Origin: Ixodes scapularis
Lineage: Eukaryota > Arthropoda > Arachnida > Ixodida > Ixodidae
Assembly (NCBI RefSeq): GCF_016920785.2
Contig: NW_024609836.1
Location: 6,752,406-6,816,405 of the forward strand
Direction of reading: 5' to 3'
Length of the DNA: 64,000 nucleotides
In this document: positions 53,667 through 64,000 of the stretch, piece by piece
Numbering within the stretch: the stretch's first letter is position 1
Layout of the letters: every line of letters starts with the position of its first letter
Notes under the pieces: model-generated
What the model saw: the letters and a program-made list of their open reading frames with translations, nothing else
Told to the model about the DNA's origin: nothing
Databases searched by the model: none
Program-made: the position numbers and the translations under genes

Positions 53667-54088
53667 CATGGTAATAAAACCCGAGACTCAGGAACACAGA
53701 AGGGGACGAACACAACACAACGTCTCAAACACAGCTGAAGGTTTATTTGTCAGACGAGACGAGGGCGGCGGGGGGCAAGGAAGCGTTGCGAGGAAGTGGG
53801 GGATTAGCAGTGGGGGCAGTGGAGGGTGATAATTCAACTGCGTGGACGTTCTCATGGACTTTGTGGCGCCTAGCGCATGTGGATGGCTGTGTTTGCGAGG
53901 AGGGCTGCTGACGTGGACTGTGCGGGGAGGAAGCGGCTTCACCTTCGGGACTGTGGATGTCGGTTGGGGCACAGAAGGAGCTCGCCTTTTTAAACGAGCG
54001 TTTGACAAATAAACCTTCAGCTGTGTTTGAGACGTTGTGTTGTGTTCGTCCCCTTCTGTGTTCCTGAGTCTCGGGTTTTACTACCATG
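53667..54088. repeat. 86-bp inverted repeat with 250-bp spacer
   Basis: Arms 53667-53752 and 54003-54088 differ at about two positions. They include CCCGAGACTCAGGAACACAG and CAGCTGAAGGTTTATTTGTC. A diverged relative lies at 62915-62990 (GAAATAAACCAGTTAGCTGA). Resembles two inverted 3' ends of one retroelement. Confidence 0.75.
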
Positions 54089-54935
54089 TCCTATACTCCG
54101 CTAATTCTTAAGCTGAAACTAGAAGCTCAGCCTTCTGCGCTAGCTTTCCGCCCTTGCTAACAAAAGTGTGAACGCGCAGGCACACGCAACCAAAGCACTG
54201 CGGAAGCCAGCGAGCTTTCGCTGAAGTCGGAGCTTCTAGTCTCAGCGTTTATTGTTGCCACCCCTCACACTTTCGTGACCGTGAGCAGAATCTGGCTCTT
54301 AAAAATCTCATCGGACATATCTTGCCTCGTTTCTATGTAAAAATGTTGTCCGCCGCGCTAAACACTTTTTTTTTTTTTTTTCTATTTGGACGCGCGGGGA
54401 AACCTAACTGGCATTTGAAGGGGGAAGTAGCAGCATTGCCAGTTCGTGCAGGGTGCTGTCAGTCTCATTACTTCTCTGTCACACCTCGTATATTACAATT
54501 TCTTTCCTCATGAGCTCATCTTTGAGTGGCGCAGGCTCCCAAGACCATCTCATAACTGCGATAATCTTTCCAGCGACGCGGAGTGTCTCCGGAAGAACGA
54601 TCGCTTGATAAATAGGGTTGCCACCTGCCCGGTTTTCGACCGGCCCGGCCGGTTTTTTAGACAGCAGGCCGGTTTTTTGACAGCCATCGAAGCGTGATTG
54701 CTTAGCTTTTAGCGACGATAAAAATTTGTCGACGAAAAAAAAAAAAGTTTAAAAATACACAAACAGCGCGAGGAAACGTGATTAGAAAAAGTACGCGGGC
54801 GAGCAGGGGAACTCCCTGAGAGGGGGGTACGGTCAACACAGAACGAAACGACCACCGGTCGCGCGGTGGAAAGCTGGAAAGCAGGAAAATAAGGGAAAGA
54901 CGCCGGCGGGCCCTCCCGATAGATGAGCCTTCTGG
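54089..54935. other. Unassigned region
   Basis: No gene. TAGGGTTGCCACCTGCCCGG at 54613 and a doubled GGCCGGTTTTTT (54648, 54667) look like the end of another element. Confidence 0.45.
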
Positions 54936-55268
54936 CAGTCTTGTACACGTTACTAAAAAAAAGTAATCGATTACAATTACTATTACTGTTGGCTAAAAAG
55001 TATTCGATTAGATTACTTGATTACTTGACGGCAAAAGTAATCGGACATTACTTAAAGAAGTAATCATTACTTTTCCGATTACTTTATTGCGTGACGACAC
55101 ATCTTTAGCGCTCATAACAATGAACTACTTCCAACCTATATTTCACATTTGCACAAGTATTCAAGAAGAAAAACTGGCTCCCTCTTTGTGGTCGTTGCAC
55201 CTTTACAATGCGGACACAAGCATAGAATTCGTTTGAAGACGTTTAACGATTTGGGCATTTGCCAGTGT

Positions 55269-55299
<31 letters not shown>

Positions 55300-56156
55300 G
55301 GGGGGGGAGGAGGAGCGGAGGGGGTTCTAGATCTTGTAAAGCTTGAGCAAGGGTTGTCGCTCAAAGTTTGCGTCACTCATTTTATTATTCACATGTGGAT
55401 GAGCTCGCATGTTATACAAAAGAGCAGCAGCTCCAGGATTTGAAACGGATTATGTGCAGTATTGATTAGCGGAAGAGATCGCTCCGACCACTTCTCAACT
55501 CGAAACATTGCTTGTCACAAAGACCACGCAGGGGAAATGGGGAAATATTTCAACTGCCGTTGTTATATTTTGCATCCGCTTTAGGCAGTCTTCGGTTCTG
55601 GTTCTCCTACGGGCTGCGAGTAGGTACCCTAAATAAGATTTTTTTAATTTTTTTATTTCTGTGTGTGTGTGTGCGTGAGGGGGCTAGTTTGAACGAAGGA
55701 CTCACAAAGCTACATTCTGCTTCCTCAAACTTCACCCTGAACGGCCTTTGTCACGCACTCTGGCTTCCCACTCCCAGTCCCAGCTCCAAAAAAAAAAAAA
55801 AAAAAAAACCCGAACATTCTACAGAAATGTACATAGAAAGAGATTGACCTCGTTTCCTAGAGCTCCGCAAAAATCTTTCTTTTTTTTCCGCTCGAAAAAA
55901 AAAAACAAAAAAAAAACAAATTTTATTTTTGGCATTTTATAAAAAAAATGCGTGTGCCCGGGGAGGGGGGGGGGGGGGGGGGGGGGTCCCGTGGACAAAT
56001 TGTAACGGTTACAAGTAATTTTATTACTTCAAAAAGTAATCAGATTACTCTCGTGATTACTGCCTAATAAAAGTAATCAACTGATTACAAAATTACTCCA
56101 AAAAGTAATCGATTACAAGTAATTTGATTACTTGTAATGCGTACGGTACAAGTCTG
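54936..56156. mobile_element. Element G: non-autonomous hAT, 1.2 kb
   Basis: CCTTCTGG flanks both sides (54928-54935 and 56157-56164), a perfect 8-bp duplication. Ends CAGTCTTGTACACGTTAC and, reversed, CAGACTTGTACCGTACGC start with CAG as in hAT. Both ends contain several AGTAATCGATTACAAGTAAT-type words (54970-55085, 55998-56130). The interior holds G25 (55283-55307), A19 (55789-55807) and G22 (55965-55986) and no gene. Confidence 0.88.
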
Positions 56157-56171
56157 CCTTCTGGGAGGTGT

Positions 56172-56338
56172 TGGCTTGGAGTTTTCGTAGACCGCGTTTC
56201 CCCCTCCGCTAAGCCCTCCGCAACGAAGAAGTTGCCACTGCGCCTGCGCGCCGATAGCCTTGACTGTAGAGTTCCGGGTAACGTAGCGGGTTGCGGAGGG
56301 CGTTGCGGGACGCCGAAAACGATCTACGAAAACTCCCT
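56172..56338. mobile_element. MITE, GGGAGTTTTCGTAGA family, copy 2
   Basis: Left end decayed (TTGGAGTTTTCGTAGACCG), right end intact (CGATCTACGAAAACTCCC|TA). It lies 15 bp beyond element G. Confidence 0.75.
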
Positions 56339-57305
56339 AATGACAAGGACACGCACGGCGCTTCATCCGTCCACTGTGGCGGGCGGCGTGTGCGCTTTCC
56401 CAAGCTTTCCCCTTCCACTACGCATGGTGTAATATTGTTGTTGTTGCTTTAGATCCTCGTAATTTTTTTCCCCTCCCTTTTCGTTCTCCATTTAATTGTT
56501 TATGTGCTAAGACCAGAGAAACGCGCCGACGATGTCTAGGAAGAGCTGAGCGTCTCTTGCAGCTGTTGTCACTTTGTTGGCTACATGTGTCCCAAAAGGA
56601 ACCTTCCCTTCAGACCTCCATAGTTGTTTTTCTTTTGCTCTCGCTAATCGCCCCCTTCAGAAAGTTTTGCGCGAGCACAAGGCGATATTCAAAGTTAATT
56701 GCTTGAGTGGCAAGCCAGACACGCGCCGACGATGTCTAGGAAGGGATGCGCGCGGCTCTCGCAGCTAGGGTTACTTGGTGGCCTGCGTGCGTTCCAAAGT
56801 GACAGAGAGTGCTAATTCATTGTCTGTGCTACCGTGCACGGTGCACTGCCAGTGGAGCCATCGCAGAAGATCAAAGGAAGACGCCGACATTGTCGTTTTT
56901 TCGGCACTCTTTCAGAGCATCGATATGTGCTGCTATGTTAAGCCTTGCTTTCTAATTATTTCCAAATGGCTGCCATAAATTAATTACGCGCCGAGAGACG
57001 TGTCTGTCTCTTTTCCAAAGGGGCGCTAACACAGAGGAGGTTTGAGGCGGAACCGAGGGCAAAGCTATCCGTTTTCTGCTATTTCCTATAGGAGATTGGG
57101 TCTTGAAGGGCAGATACCGTGCGCAGCGATGCGATTTGTTTGTACAGAGGCGTTCGCGACGTCAAACACCAAAACTTCCACGCTATTTGTCAACCACTTT
57201 TTATGTTGTGCCAATAAATACTGGAAGCAGGGTCCCTTCAGGTATACTGATCATTGGGAGAGCGAAAATCTGCTTCAGTAATTACGCGATTCCTTTGCTT
57301 GCATC
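56339..57305. other. 5' flank of a hAT transposase, no gene
   Basis: ACGCGCCGACGATGTCTAGG occurs twice (56521 and 56720), each before a related segment (GGAAG...GCAGC), a direct duplication of about 60 bp spaced 200 bp apart. Confidence 0.5.
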
Positions 57306-58104
57306 ATGAGGGCGAATTCTCTGCCTTCGAAACAGCGAAAATCACGTCAGTGCCTGTTCCAGAAAGACTGGAGATCTCAACCCGAGTACGAGAGTTGGCT
57401 CCTGCCCGTAGATGACGATGCTACCGCTGCAAGATGTACTTTATGCGCAAGCACGTTTACGGTGAAATTTGATGGCGTCAGCGCTGTCAAGCCCATCACG
57501 CGTCAACGCAGAAACATAAGCAGAAGAGCCTCGCCTCTAAACAACCGGCTGCGCTCACGAAGTTCTTCGCTCCAGCGACTTCTAACGCAGAAGATAAGGT
57601 GACTGCTGCAGAACTGGGCACCATATTCCACGGCATCAAGCACAACTACAGTTACCTGTCAATGGATTGTGGCAGCAAGTTAGCATCAAAAAACTTCCCG
57701 GATTCAGACGTCGCTTGCAGAACGCGACTTGGAAGAACGAAGATAGAACACCTCGTGAAAGGTGTTCTGGCGCCTTATGCAGTGGAGTGCATAGTCGAGA
57801 AACTTCGCCCAGCAGGCCGCAACCTCCCGTTTGCTCTCTCCATGGACGCCTCCAACAAGAAAAATAGAAACCATTTCCCCATCGCCGTGCGCGACGTGAA
57901 TGGTGCGCGCCGGAATAGCGGAAGCTCTCATCGACTTCTGTGAGCAGACGGACGAGACTTTCGGCGGCATAAGCGAACTCTTGGCAACAAGTTTGGAAAA
58001 GGTGGGTCTTCCTTTAGAGCGAGCTATAGCGTATCGTGCAGATAACGCTTCTGTGATTTATAGGAAGCACAACTCCGTTTTCCAGAAGATGCAGAAAGAT
58101 CTGC
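57306..58104 (+). pseudogene. hAT-like transposase, N-terminal half
   Basis: ATG 57306. A BED-like finger is formed across a frameshift near 57495: 'CTLCASTFTVKFDG' then 'HHASTQKHKQK' (CX2C...HX5H). After 'TKFFAPA' come 'FHGIKHNYSYLSMDC', 'RTKIEHLVKGVLAPYAVE' and 'LPFALSMDASNKKNRNHFPI', the start of the RNase-H-like core. A second frameshift near 57895 leads to 'IAEALIDFCEQTDETFGG', 'IAYRADNAS' and 'NSVFQKMQKDLPHL', where an E-family TIR breaks it. The C-terminal dimerisation domain is absent. It would catalyse hAT excision and insertion; two indels and truncation inactivate it. Confidence 0.75.
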
Positions 58105-58106
58105 CG

Positions 58107-58262
58107 CACTTGTGGGCTCATTTTCGTCTTCTGCGCATGAGAAAGGAAGTAGCGGTGACGTCAGAACGCCGAGCCCTGATTGGCTGATCGCGACCCCCTA
58201 TCTGAGCGTCGTCTGCTCCTTTGCAACGTCGTCTGCTCGCAACGTCGTCTGCGTCTGTCTGC
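58107..58262 (+). mobile_element. Single TIR of the E family
   Basis: TGGGCTCATTTTCGTCTTCT to GCAACGTCGTCTGCGTCTGT matches the right TIR of element E (17510-17664, reversed) at over 95%. No opposite end of this family is found downstream in the window, so it is a truncated copy or a solo end. Confidence 0.8.
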
Positions 58263-58299
58263 GTGTTATTGCCACAAGCATCCTCGTTCGTTGCTGCAG

Positions 58300-58968
58300 A
58301 CTTTTGGAGCGCGCCGGGATCAGTTGACCAGATCCGGAATGGAGCACACGATCCGAAAAAGGTCGCGCCGCCTACGGATCCCCAGTGGAACATGACCACT
58401 GCTCCGGGATCGGCGGATGCCTTCCCGTCACAACTGCCCAGGAATCCCCTTTCCGCGGCCGCCGCGGTCGTTTCGAAGACGTTTTCGCAATCGTGGCGCT
58501 AACACGCGTGTTCGACGCACGAGCGGCAGGAATGGCTCAGGCGCTTCTAGCAAAAATTGCCGGAATGCCCGTAGCGCGGCAAATACCTTCTCTTCTCCTT
58601 TCTGGAAAACGAACCGGCTGTCAAGCCAAGGGGTAAGCAGGCGGCCATTACAAATTCTTCTGATCTCGAGACAATCTAGGAGCCCAGCCCGCGACGTGCT
58701 CCTCCTGGGGCGAGATGGGCGAGATCAGGCGAGATGCCCCACGAGAAAGGAAGTCACGTGTGCGGGCCGAGGGCTGGCCCGGCTGGCTTCCGGTTGAATC
58801 CGCCGAAATCGTGGGAGCGACTTTTCTCGGATCCAGATCGAGATCTGAAGCGGGAGCTAATCCAAAACGACCAGTGAAACACGTCGGTCTTGATCCCGAT
58901 CGCCCAGTGAAATAGGCTCGCTCCAGAAAAGTCGATTCCGGCGCGCTCCAAAACGACCAGTGGAATTC
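58300..58968. mobile_element. Probable TIR element, GGAGCGCGCCGG family
   Basis: TTTTGGAGCGCGCCGGGATC (58301) and, reversed from 58955, GTTTTGGAGCGCGCCGGAAT. The ends are separated by a GC-rich interior with overlapping short frames that lack motifs. Target duplication not resolved. Confidence 0.55.
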
Positions 58969-58974
58969 GCCATA

Positions 58975-59301
58975 AGTCTAAACGGATGTTCCGCCTCATC
59001 ATTCGCTGAGCTGATTTCCTAGACCGCAATGATCGGCTCTTTGAGAGTTTGCGGGTAAGTAGACACACAGGCATTACTTAGAGTGTATGTGTAGACTAAA
59101 AAGCGCATTCTGAGTTGCGACATTTAGCAATGTGAAACGTCACGCTTGCATTGCTGAATTTCACAACTCAGACTGCGTGTTTTTTTTATCTAAACATATG
59201 TTTTGGCATCGTCATTTGCTGAGCTGCCTCCGTAAGTTGCGGTGATTGGCTCTCCGAGTGTTGTGTGGGAAAGCAGGCGCACTGGCTTTTTTTTAGAGTG
59301 T
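58975..59301 (+). repeat. Two right halves of the CACTCTAA MITE family
   Basis: First half 58975-59090 (TCATTCGCTGAGCTGATTTC, GCGGGTAAGTAGAC), second 59190-59301 (TCATTTGCTGAGCTGCCTCC, GTGGGAAAGCAGGC, TTTAGAGTGTAA). Both lack their left arms. Confidence 0.7.
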
Positions 59302-59429
59302 AATCTGAACACTTTTCAAAAACCTCGGCGAGAAATATTCGACCGCCGTGATTGGCCGGTGCCAAGGTCAAGCGCGGCGCCGACCGATCCGGCGGTCGCC
59401 GAATTCCTCGTCGAGGTTTACGCAAGTCC

Positions 59430-59710
59430 CACACTCTAAAAAGAAAAATCTTGCGCGTCTACTTTCCCACACAACACTCAGAGAGCCAATCACTGCAACT
59501 TACGGAGGCAGCTCAGCGAATGACGATGCCAAAACATACGTTCAGATAAAAAAAGAAAATCCCAGATTAATGTCGCAACTTAGACCGTGTTTTTTGGTCT
59601 ATACATATATTTCGGCATCGTCATTCGCTGAGCTGCTTCCGTAATTGGCGGTGATTGGCTTCCTGAGTGTTGTGCGGGAAAGTAGACGCACGGATTTTGT
59701 TTTTTGAGCG
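59430..59710. mobile_element. Foldback MITE, CACTCTAA family, full copy
   Basis: Left arm CACACTCTAAAAAGAAAAAT, TCTACTTTCCCACACAACAC, AGCTCAGCGAATGACGATGC; mirrored right arm to TTTTTTGAGCG. A central stretch of about 60 bp is unpaired. Confidence 0.75.
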
Positions 59711-59779
59711 CAAGGTGCATCTCACTGGAATCGCTCCGAGCATGCACAGCATTGAACATATCGCGAGGCAGTCACCGAG

Positions 59780-60199
59780 GGGTTTACTACAGTTGATCGA
59801 ATGCCAATTCATCGAAGCACGTTTTAGAGAACGGGCTCGTTTTATCGAAGTACGGTTTAGAGAAAGAAGAGACTCAGTTTAGAGAAACACCGTTTATCGA
59901 AAAGGGAACAATATTTAAAAAAGGCTTTCCTACTTCTCGCGTGTATCACTGGTGCGCGTGTTAACCCAAGCCCCCCGCTGCGCTCCCGCCGCTTCGCGGC
60001 GGCAGTCTGCGGCGGCTCATTACAAAAATGTTAACTCACCAGACTTATCCGCACACGCCGCTTCGCGGCGACCGAATTCGCTAAAAGGAGGCTCGTCACC
60101 ATTTTCTCTAAACTTGGTTTCTCTATAAAGGCATTCGATGAACTGGGGTCGATAAAACGGCGTTCGCTAAAACGAGCTTCTCTAAACCGCATGACTCCG
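59780..60199. mobile_element. Foldback MITE, TTTTAGCGAACG family, copy 2
   Basis: GTCACCGAG lies at 59771-59779 and 60200-60208 (9 bp). The ends are arrays of TCGAAGCACGTTTTAGAG-type and CGTTCGCTAAAACGAG-type words in inverted orientation, around CGCCGCTTCGCGGCG palindromes (59989, 60057) as in copy 1 at 44577. Confidence 0.7.
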
Positions 60200-60375
60200 G
60201 TCACCGAGACATACACACGAACCAAAAGTGCAAGCTCACTCACGCTGCACTGCACTCGTATCGAAAACACGCGCGCGAAAAGAAAACGAATGCCGTGACG
60301 CCGCACTTTTGGCGCTGCCTAAGTGGTCACTTGGGCTCTCGTAGGCGTTTCTTAAAACAGCATATAATGCGGATA

Positions 60376-60582
60376 GCAAATCGTCCGCCTCTTTGCGCAG
60401 GAGTTGCGGTGACATGAGAAAGACGCCGCGCTCTGATTGGCTCCGATTGAAGGACAGCGGGAAGACCTCAGAGCAAGCTGCCTTGAGGTCTATCCACTAT
60501 CCTTCACTCAGAGCCAATCAGCGCTCGGCGTTCTGACGTCACCACAGCCTCTGCAAACGAAGCAGACGAATTTGCGCTCCGT
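60376..60582. mobile_element. Short foldback MITE related to E
   Basis: Left GCAAATCGTCCGCCTCTTTG and reversed right GCAAATTCGTCTGCTTCGTT arms of about 80 bp share GCGGTGAC, CTCTGATTGGCT and GAAGGA with each other and GTGACGTCAGAACGCCGAGC with E. Confidence 0.7.
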
Positions 60583-61766
60583 ATTGGTTTGGGCCACGCC
60601 CGGAGTCTTCTCATACATCCCTCAAAAGACTCTGCGTTCGCTCCAGACGTGATTACATGATTCTCTGCAAACACTTGTCTCAATGTTTTTTTTTTCTTTT
60701 TTTCATTTTTAGTTGATTTGTGTGTGTGTGTTCACTGGTTCAGTGCTGTTGTTTTTTTGGATTTTTTTTTTTTTTTGCTAACCAGTTTAGCCTGACTCTA
60801 GCAAACAGAAAAAAACAAATCGTCATACACATCGTCGTTACACACATCAAGAGACGTTTGGACCTCCCGATGAAAAAGTACACAATGAGTACACCCTATG
60901 CCCTCCTTTCAAATGAGGTTGTTGATGCTCGCCTCGAAAACACGTTCACAAGCCTCGACGGATGATGTGAAAGAAAGGAAAGGAACTGGCAGGTTTCCAA
61001 AGTCCGAGTCAGCAGCGCCTTTTACACTCAAATACAGCAGCGCTTAATTTCTGTTAAAAAAAATAAAAATAAAATAAAACGTGCATTTTCTTTCTTTTGC
61101 TTACATCTCTGAGATGTCCAGACAAAAGAATGAACCTTCAGAAATCTTGTCGCAAGCGTGCACTCAGCAAAATAAACCATGTAGTTCTCTACCATGGCCG
61201 AAGGGCAGTTTGAAGGGCCTATGAAACGAATTTTTGGGTTGGGATAAATGAATTTAGATTAGGATTTTAATAATAGCGTATCATCTTTAGTGGGTCAAAG
61301 AAAGAAGGTGGAACGTCATAAAGCCTGACTTTCAGTACGCAAATGTGAAAACCCAGCGGACTATTTCGTACCTCCTTCCCTTCAGAAGCGCCCTGCCTTT
61401 TCACTGTGATACATCCACGGCACCCAAAGCGCGACACCGGGTCCAAACGGACGTCACACGACACTGGACCTCACTCATTCCCTTCACCCCTAAGCTGACA
61501 GTGCGGTGGAAGCTATGCGCTTGCGGGACCAATCAGCCGCCTCCCTTTCATCCAGGGGCGTACCGCCCCCCCCCCCCCCCCCGAGATTTTTTAGTAATGG
61601 CGGCTCGCGAGCTCGATATTTCGCAAATTTCTCAGAGTGCGATTTTTAAGATATTTCGCGGGCATGAATTTCTCGCATTACGAGTGGCATGATGATATTC
61701 ATCATCATGGGTTTAGTTATTCGAGGGCTCAATTATTTGCGGCCCTCCAAGAAGGTTCGCACAGAG
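60583..61766. other. Unassigned region
   Basis: No gene. (TG)n at 60719-60729, T-rich tracts, C17 at 61566-61582. The 115-aa frame at 61345 shows no motif. Confidence 0.5.
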
Positions 61767-62351
61767 CAGCGAACCCTGTCAACCAGCGTTTCTAGTCGCG
61801 GAGACAGGCCTTCGGAAGCAGTTCTACGAAGCGTTAGTTTGTGTTCGCGCCGAGCTTGCAAGACGATTCAAGCAACCAGGCATGCAGAGTCTCGCACAAC
61901 TAGAGCAAATAATTTTGTGCGCTATTCAAGAGAAGCCACAAACTGCAGAAGAACTTGAAAGGAAGATGGGATCCCACGCTACTGATTTTCACCCGGAAAG
62001 CCGTTAAAGGCAGCTGAACATGGTTCACTCGGTCAGATCGGCTCCGTACCCGAGTTGTGCCGTGCTCTGGGCGGACAAGTCCCAGAGGTCAAGAGGATGA
62101 TGACTGAGGTGATGCGCCTTGCGGCACTTAAAATGACTGTGCCGGCGTCAGCGGCATCAGCTGAACGAAGTTTCAGCGCACTTCGGCGTATCAAGAATTA
62201 CCTCAGAGCTACCATGTCACAAAAGCGACTGACTCAGGTGATGCTGCTGCACGTAAATAGTGAGCGAGCAGCAAAACTTGATCTGAACTCTATCATCAGA
62301 GAGTTCGTGTCGAGGACGGCTGAACGACGAGCCGTTTTCGGGCACCAGTGA
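61767..62351 (+). pseudogene. hAT transposase, C-terminal part with dimerisation domain
   Basis: 'FLVAETGLRKQFYEALVCV', 'ELARRFKQPGMQSLAQLEQI' and 'ERKMGSHATDF' run in one frame to a TAA near 62007. After a frameshift near 62050 'PEVKRMMTEVMRLAALKMTV' leads to 'PASAASAERSFSALRRIKNY', 'SQKRLTQVMLLHVNSERAAK', the hAT C-terminal dimerisation motif, ending at 62351. This is a ZMYM-like hAT family and differs from the one at 57306, so the two are not halves of one gene. The catalytic N-terminal part is missing. Confidence 0.8.
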
Positions 62352-63361
62352 GCTCTTTCTTATTTCACGCTGTTTGAAGACGTCAACATGGGAGAAAAAC
62401 AAGATCACCACGTGCCAAAAGAGGAAGGACATATATTGACGCAACTCCAAAAAGTTTCTCAGACTTTGAGCGTACGCATTCGGTTTACGAGAAAAGGGGG
62501 GGAGAGACAATGTATATGTGTATATATATCAAAATTTTTTTTTTTTTAAATGTGCTTGTGATCGCGATTTCGAGATCACTTGGGTGTGTTTTCCCAAAAA
62601 AAGGAAAGGGAAAAGAAAAAAAAAAAAGGGGAAAAAATGTGTTTTTTATGGTCTCTTTATGTCTGGGTGCGTCGCCACGGTTTAGAGGCCACCTGTGTGT
62701 TTTTTGTTTTTTTTTGCGCGCTTTGACCCGACTGTTAGGATAATTCGGGACATATCTCTGTCAAGGTCACTGCGATGATCCGCAGTGTCCCATTGTTAAG
62801 TCCTCGTCTCATGTGTGGGTTGTTTTGTATCTTTTGTATCCATCCGGTTTGAAATGTCTGCAACAAAGGAGTTTATCTGTTGAGTGTGGTTGGGAAAAAA
62901 GTTCCGTGGGTACTTAAAGGCTGTTTGAGAAATAAACCAGTTAGCTGAGTTTGAGACGTTCTCTGTGTCTGTTCCTTCTACTGAAAGTTCTTCCGATTTC
63001 TTCCACCGCAGTCTCAGGTGTAATACGACATGATGAGGACATATATTCGTTCTAAATAAACGTTTTTTGAGCGTTTCGATTTTATATATCCATACTGTTC
63101 TAGATGCTTCATCCCTCCCCCCCACCCCCCCACCCCAATTCCGTTGCCCCCCCACCTCAGAAATACTTCCGACGCCACTGCTTTCATCACCTGACCTCAC
63201 CCTCTATGCGCGAGAGAGCGTGATCACGTGGCAAAAGTGTGGCTGGCCCAACTCCAAGAAGCACGTAGCTTCCACAGCACTGTCAGTTTAGGGGTGAACG
63301 GCGTGTTGAAAGCAAGGTTTGTTCAAGTTTTGAACGGCGGGCTAATCTTCTAGGGGGAGGG
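62352..63361. other. Unassigned region
   Basis: No gene. A relative of the 53667 arm at 62915-62990. C-rich stretch at 63113-63153. Confidence 0.5.
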
Positions 63362-63560
63362 GGATTCGGTGGCCGAGTTGGGCAAGCGCGTCTCAGCTCG
63401 GAGCGTGGAGCGAAAGCTTGCCCTGGGAAGCTCCTGGTTCGATCCCGACCGCCGCCGCCCCGGCACGCGTTCGCGTAATCACTACTGCGTGATGCACGTT
63501 CAAAACCCCAGGTTAGCGGTTGTACTGCACTGGCTAAATTTATCATCTACAGCTGGGAGG
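63362..63560 (+). repeat. tRNA-derived SINE
   Basis: A box GGTGGCCGAGTTGGGCAAGC (63369) and B box CTGGTTCGATCCC (63433) with leucine/serine-like spacing, followed by a body with AATCACTACTGCGTGATGCA and ACTGGCTAAATTTATCATCT shared with 45553-45810. Confidence 0.75.
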
Positions 63561-64000
63561 CCGGTCACCTGTTGAGGCGGACCAGCATCAAGGCTGTTTA
63601 AACATACAAAGCACGACTTTTTTCTTCTTCTATGGGCATAATGGGACCACACAAACACGACGCCCACGACCGATTTCACGCGTGAAACGCTAGTCAACCC
63701 ACGGGTACTTCGAACCGTTCGGTTCTAACGCGTTGACGCCACCACAACGCTGACAACGCCACAAACGGCAAAGCTAATAACCACGCCTGCCTTGCTCATG
63801 GCCTTGCTACTCCACGAAGGCGGGAAATCTTTTCTTTCTGATTGTGTTTGCGCCGGATATCCCATGACGCAACGCGCTCCCCGTTCGCTTCTCTTCGCTC
63901 CTCGAGTTTGGAACGAAAAATAGAGCCAGTCGTTCAAAATACAAACGTGCGATTATCATTTACGGTTATTATCCATCACGCTTGACTCATTTCCGAACGA
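63561..64000. other. Right end of window, no gene
   Basis: Nothing recognised; short frames on both strands lack motifs. Confidence 0.5.

Noticed and set aside
57306..62351. One hAT transposase spanning both fragments
   Set aside because: The N-terminal and C-terminal fragments look like different hAT lineages (BED-like with SMDASNKKN versus ZMYM-like with KQPGM), so joining them is not supported.

Overview
The window reads as repeat-saturated arthropod nuclear DNA, most probably from a chelicerate such as an ixodid tick. The basis is the mix of CR1-like LINEs with an N-terminal zinc-finger ORF1, a GIY-YIG Penelope-like element, PIF/Harbinger genes with introns, hAT and TTAA-target elements, tRNA-derived SINEs and a metazoan-type U2 snRNA. 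The assignment below 'arthropod' is inference. I see no intact host protein-coding gene. Nearly all coding potential belongs to transposable elements (TEs), most with frameshifts or stops.

Layout. 1-7022: a CR1-like LINE (LINE1) interrupted twice, by a foldback element whose terminal inverted repeats (TIRs) are short-word arrays (1397-3823, 9-bp target duplication in the endonuclease) and by a second subterminal-repeat element (4925-6911, in the reverse transcriptase). 7539-7620: a tRNA-Ser(AGA)-like sequence. 8319-10705: a spliced PIF/Harbinger transposase relic. 11830-35062: a second CR1-like LINE (LINE2) carrying a set of nested insertions: LINE2 > head-to-head Penelope dimer (12665-33161) > TTAA element A (13433-30297), with TTAA element B (30302-31296) abutting it > Tx1/L1-type LINE3 (14247-29426), itself inserted in a tRNA-like sequence > CR1-like LINE4 (15129-21072, in ORF1 of LINE3, itself holding TIR element E) and hAT element F (23170-27606, in ORF2 of LINE3, itself holding TTAA element C). 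Most junctions show a target duplication or restore an open frame when the insert is ignored. 35117-38900: a solo-LTR candidate, SINEs, TA repeats, a 96-bp perfect hairpin and a palindromic MITE. 38900-41753 (minus): a three-exon Myb/SANT-like gene of the kind that partners Harbinger transposases. 41754-64000: MITE-rich DNA with a full-length U2 snRNA gene (48871-49058, minus), a fragment resembling a TGF-beta propeptide, a 1.2-kb non-autonomous hAT (54936-56156) and two unrelated broken hAT transposases.

How the parts relate. The LINEs, Penelope and DNA elements are independent parasites that used each other as landing sites, and the nesting gives their relative ages. LINE1 and LINE2 are among the oldest; E, C, F and LINE4 are among the youngest. 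The Harbinger transposase (+) and Myb-like gene (-) converge and bracket the whole nest, so they may be the two genes of one much-enlarged Harbinger element. A recurrent theme is DNA elements of several superfamilies whose ends are filled with arrays of a family-specific word of about 12-18 bp.
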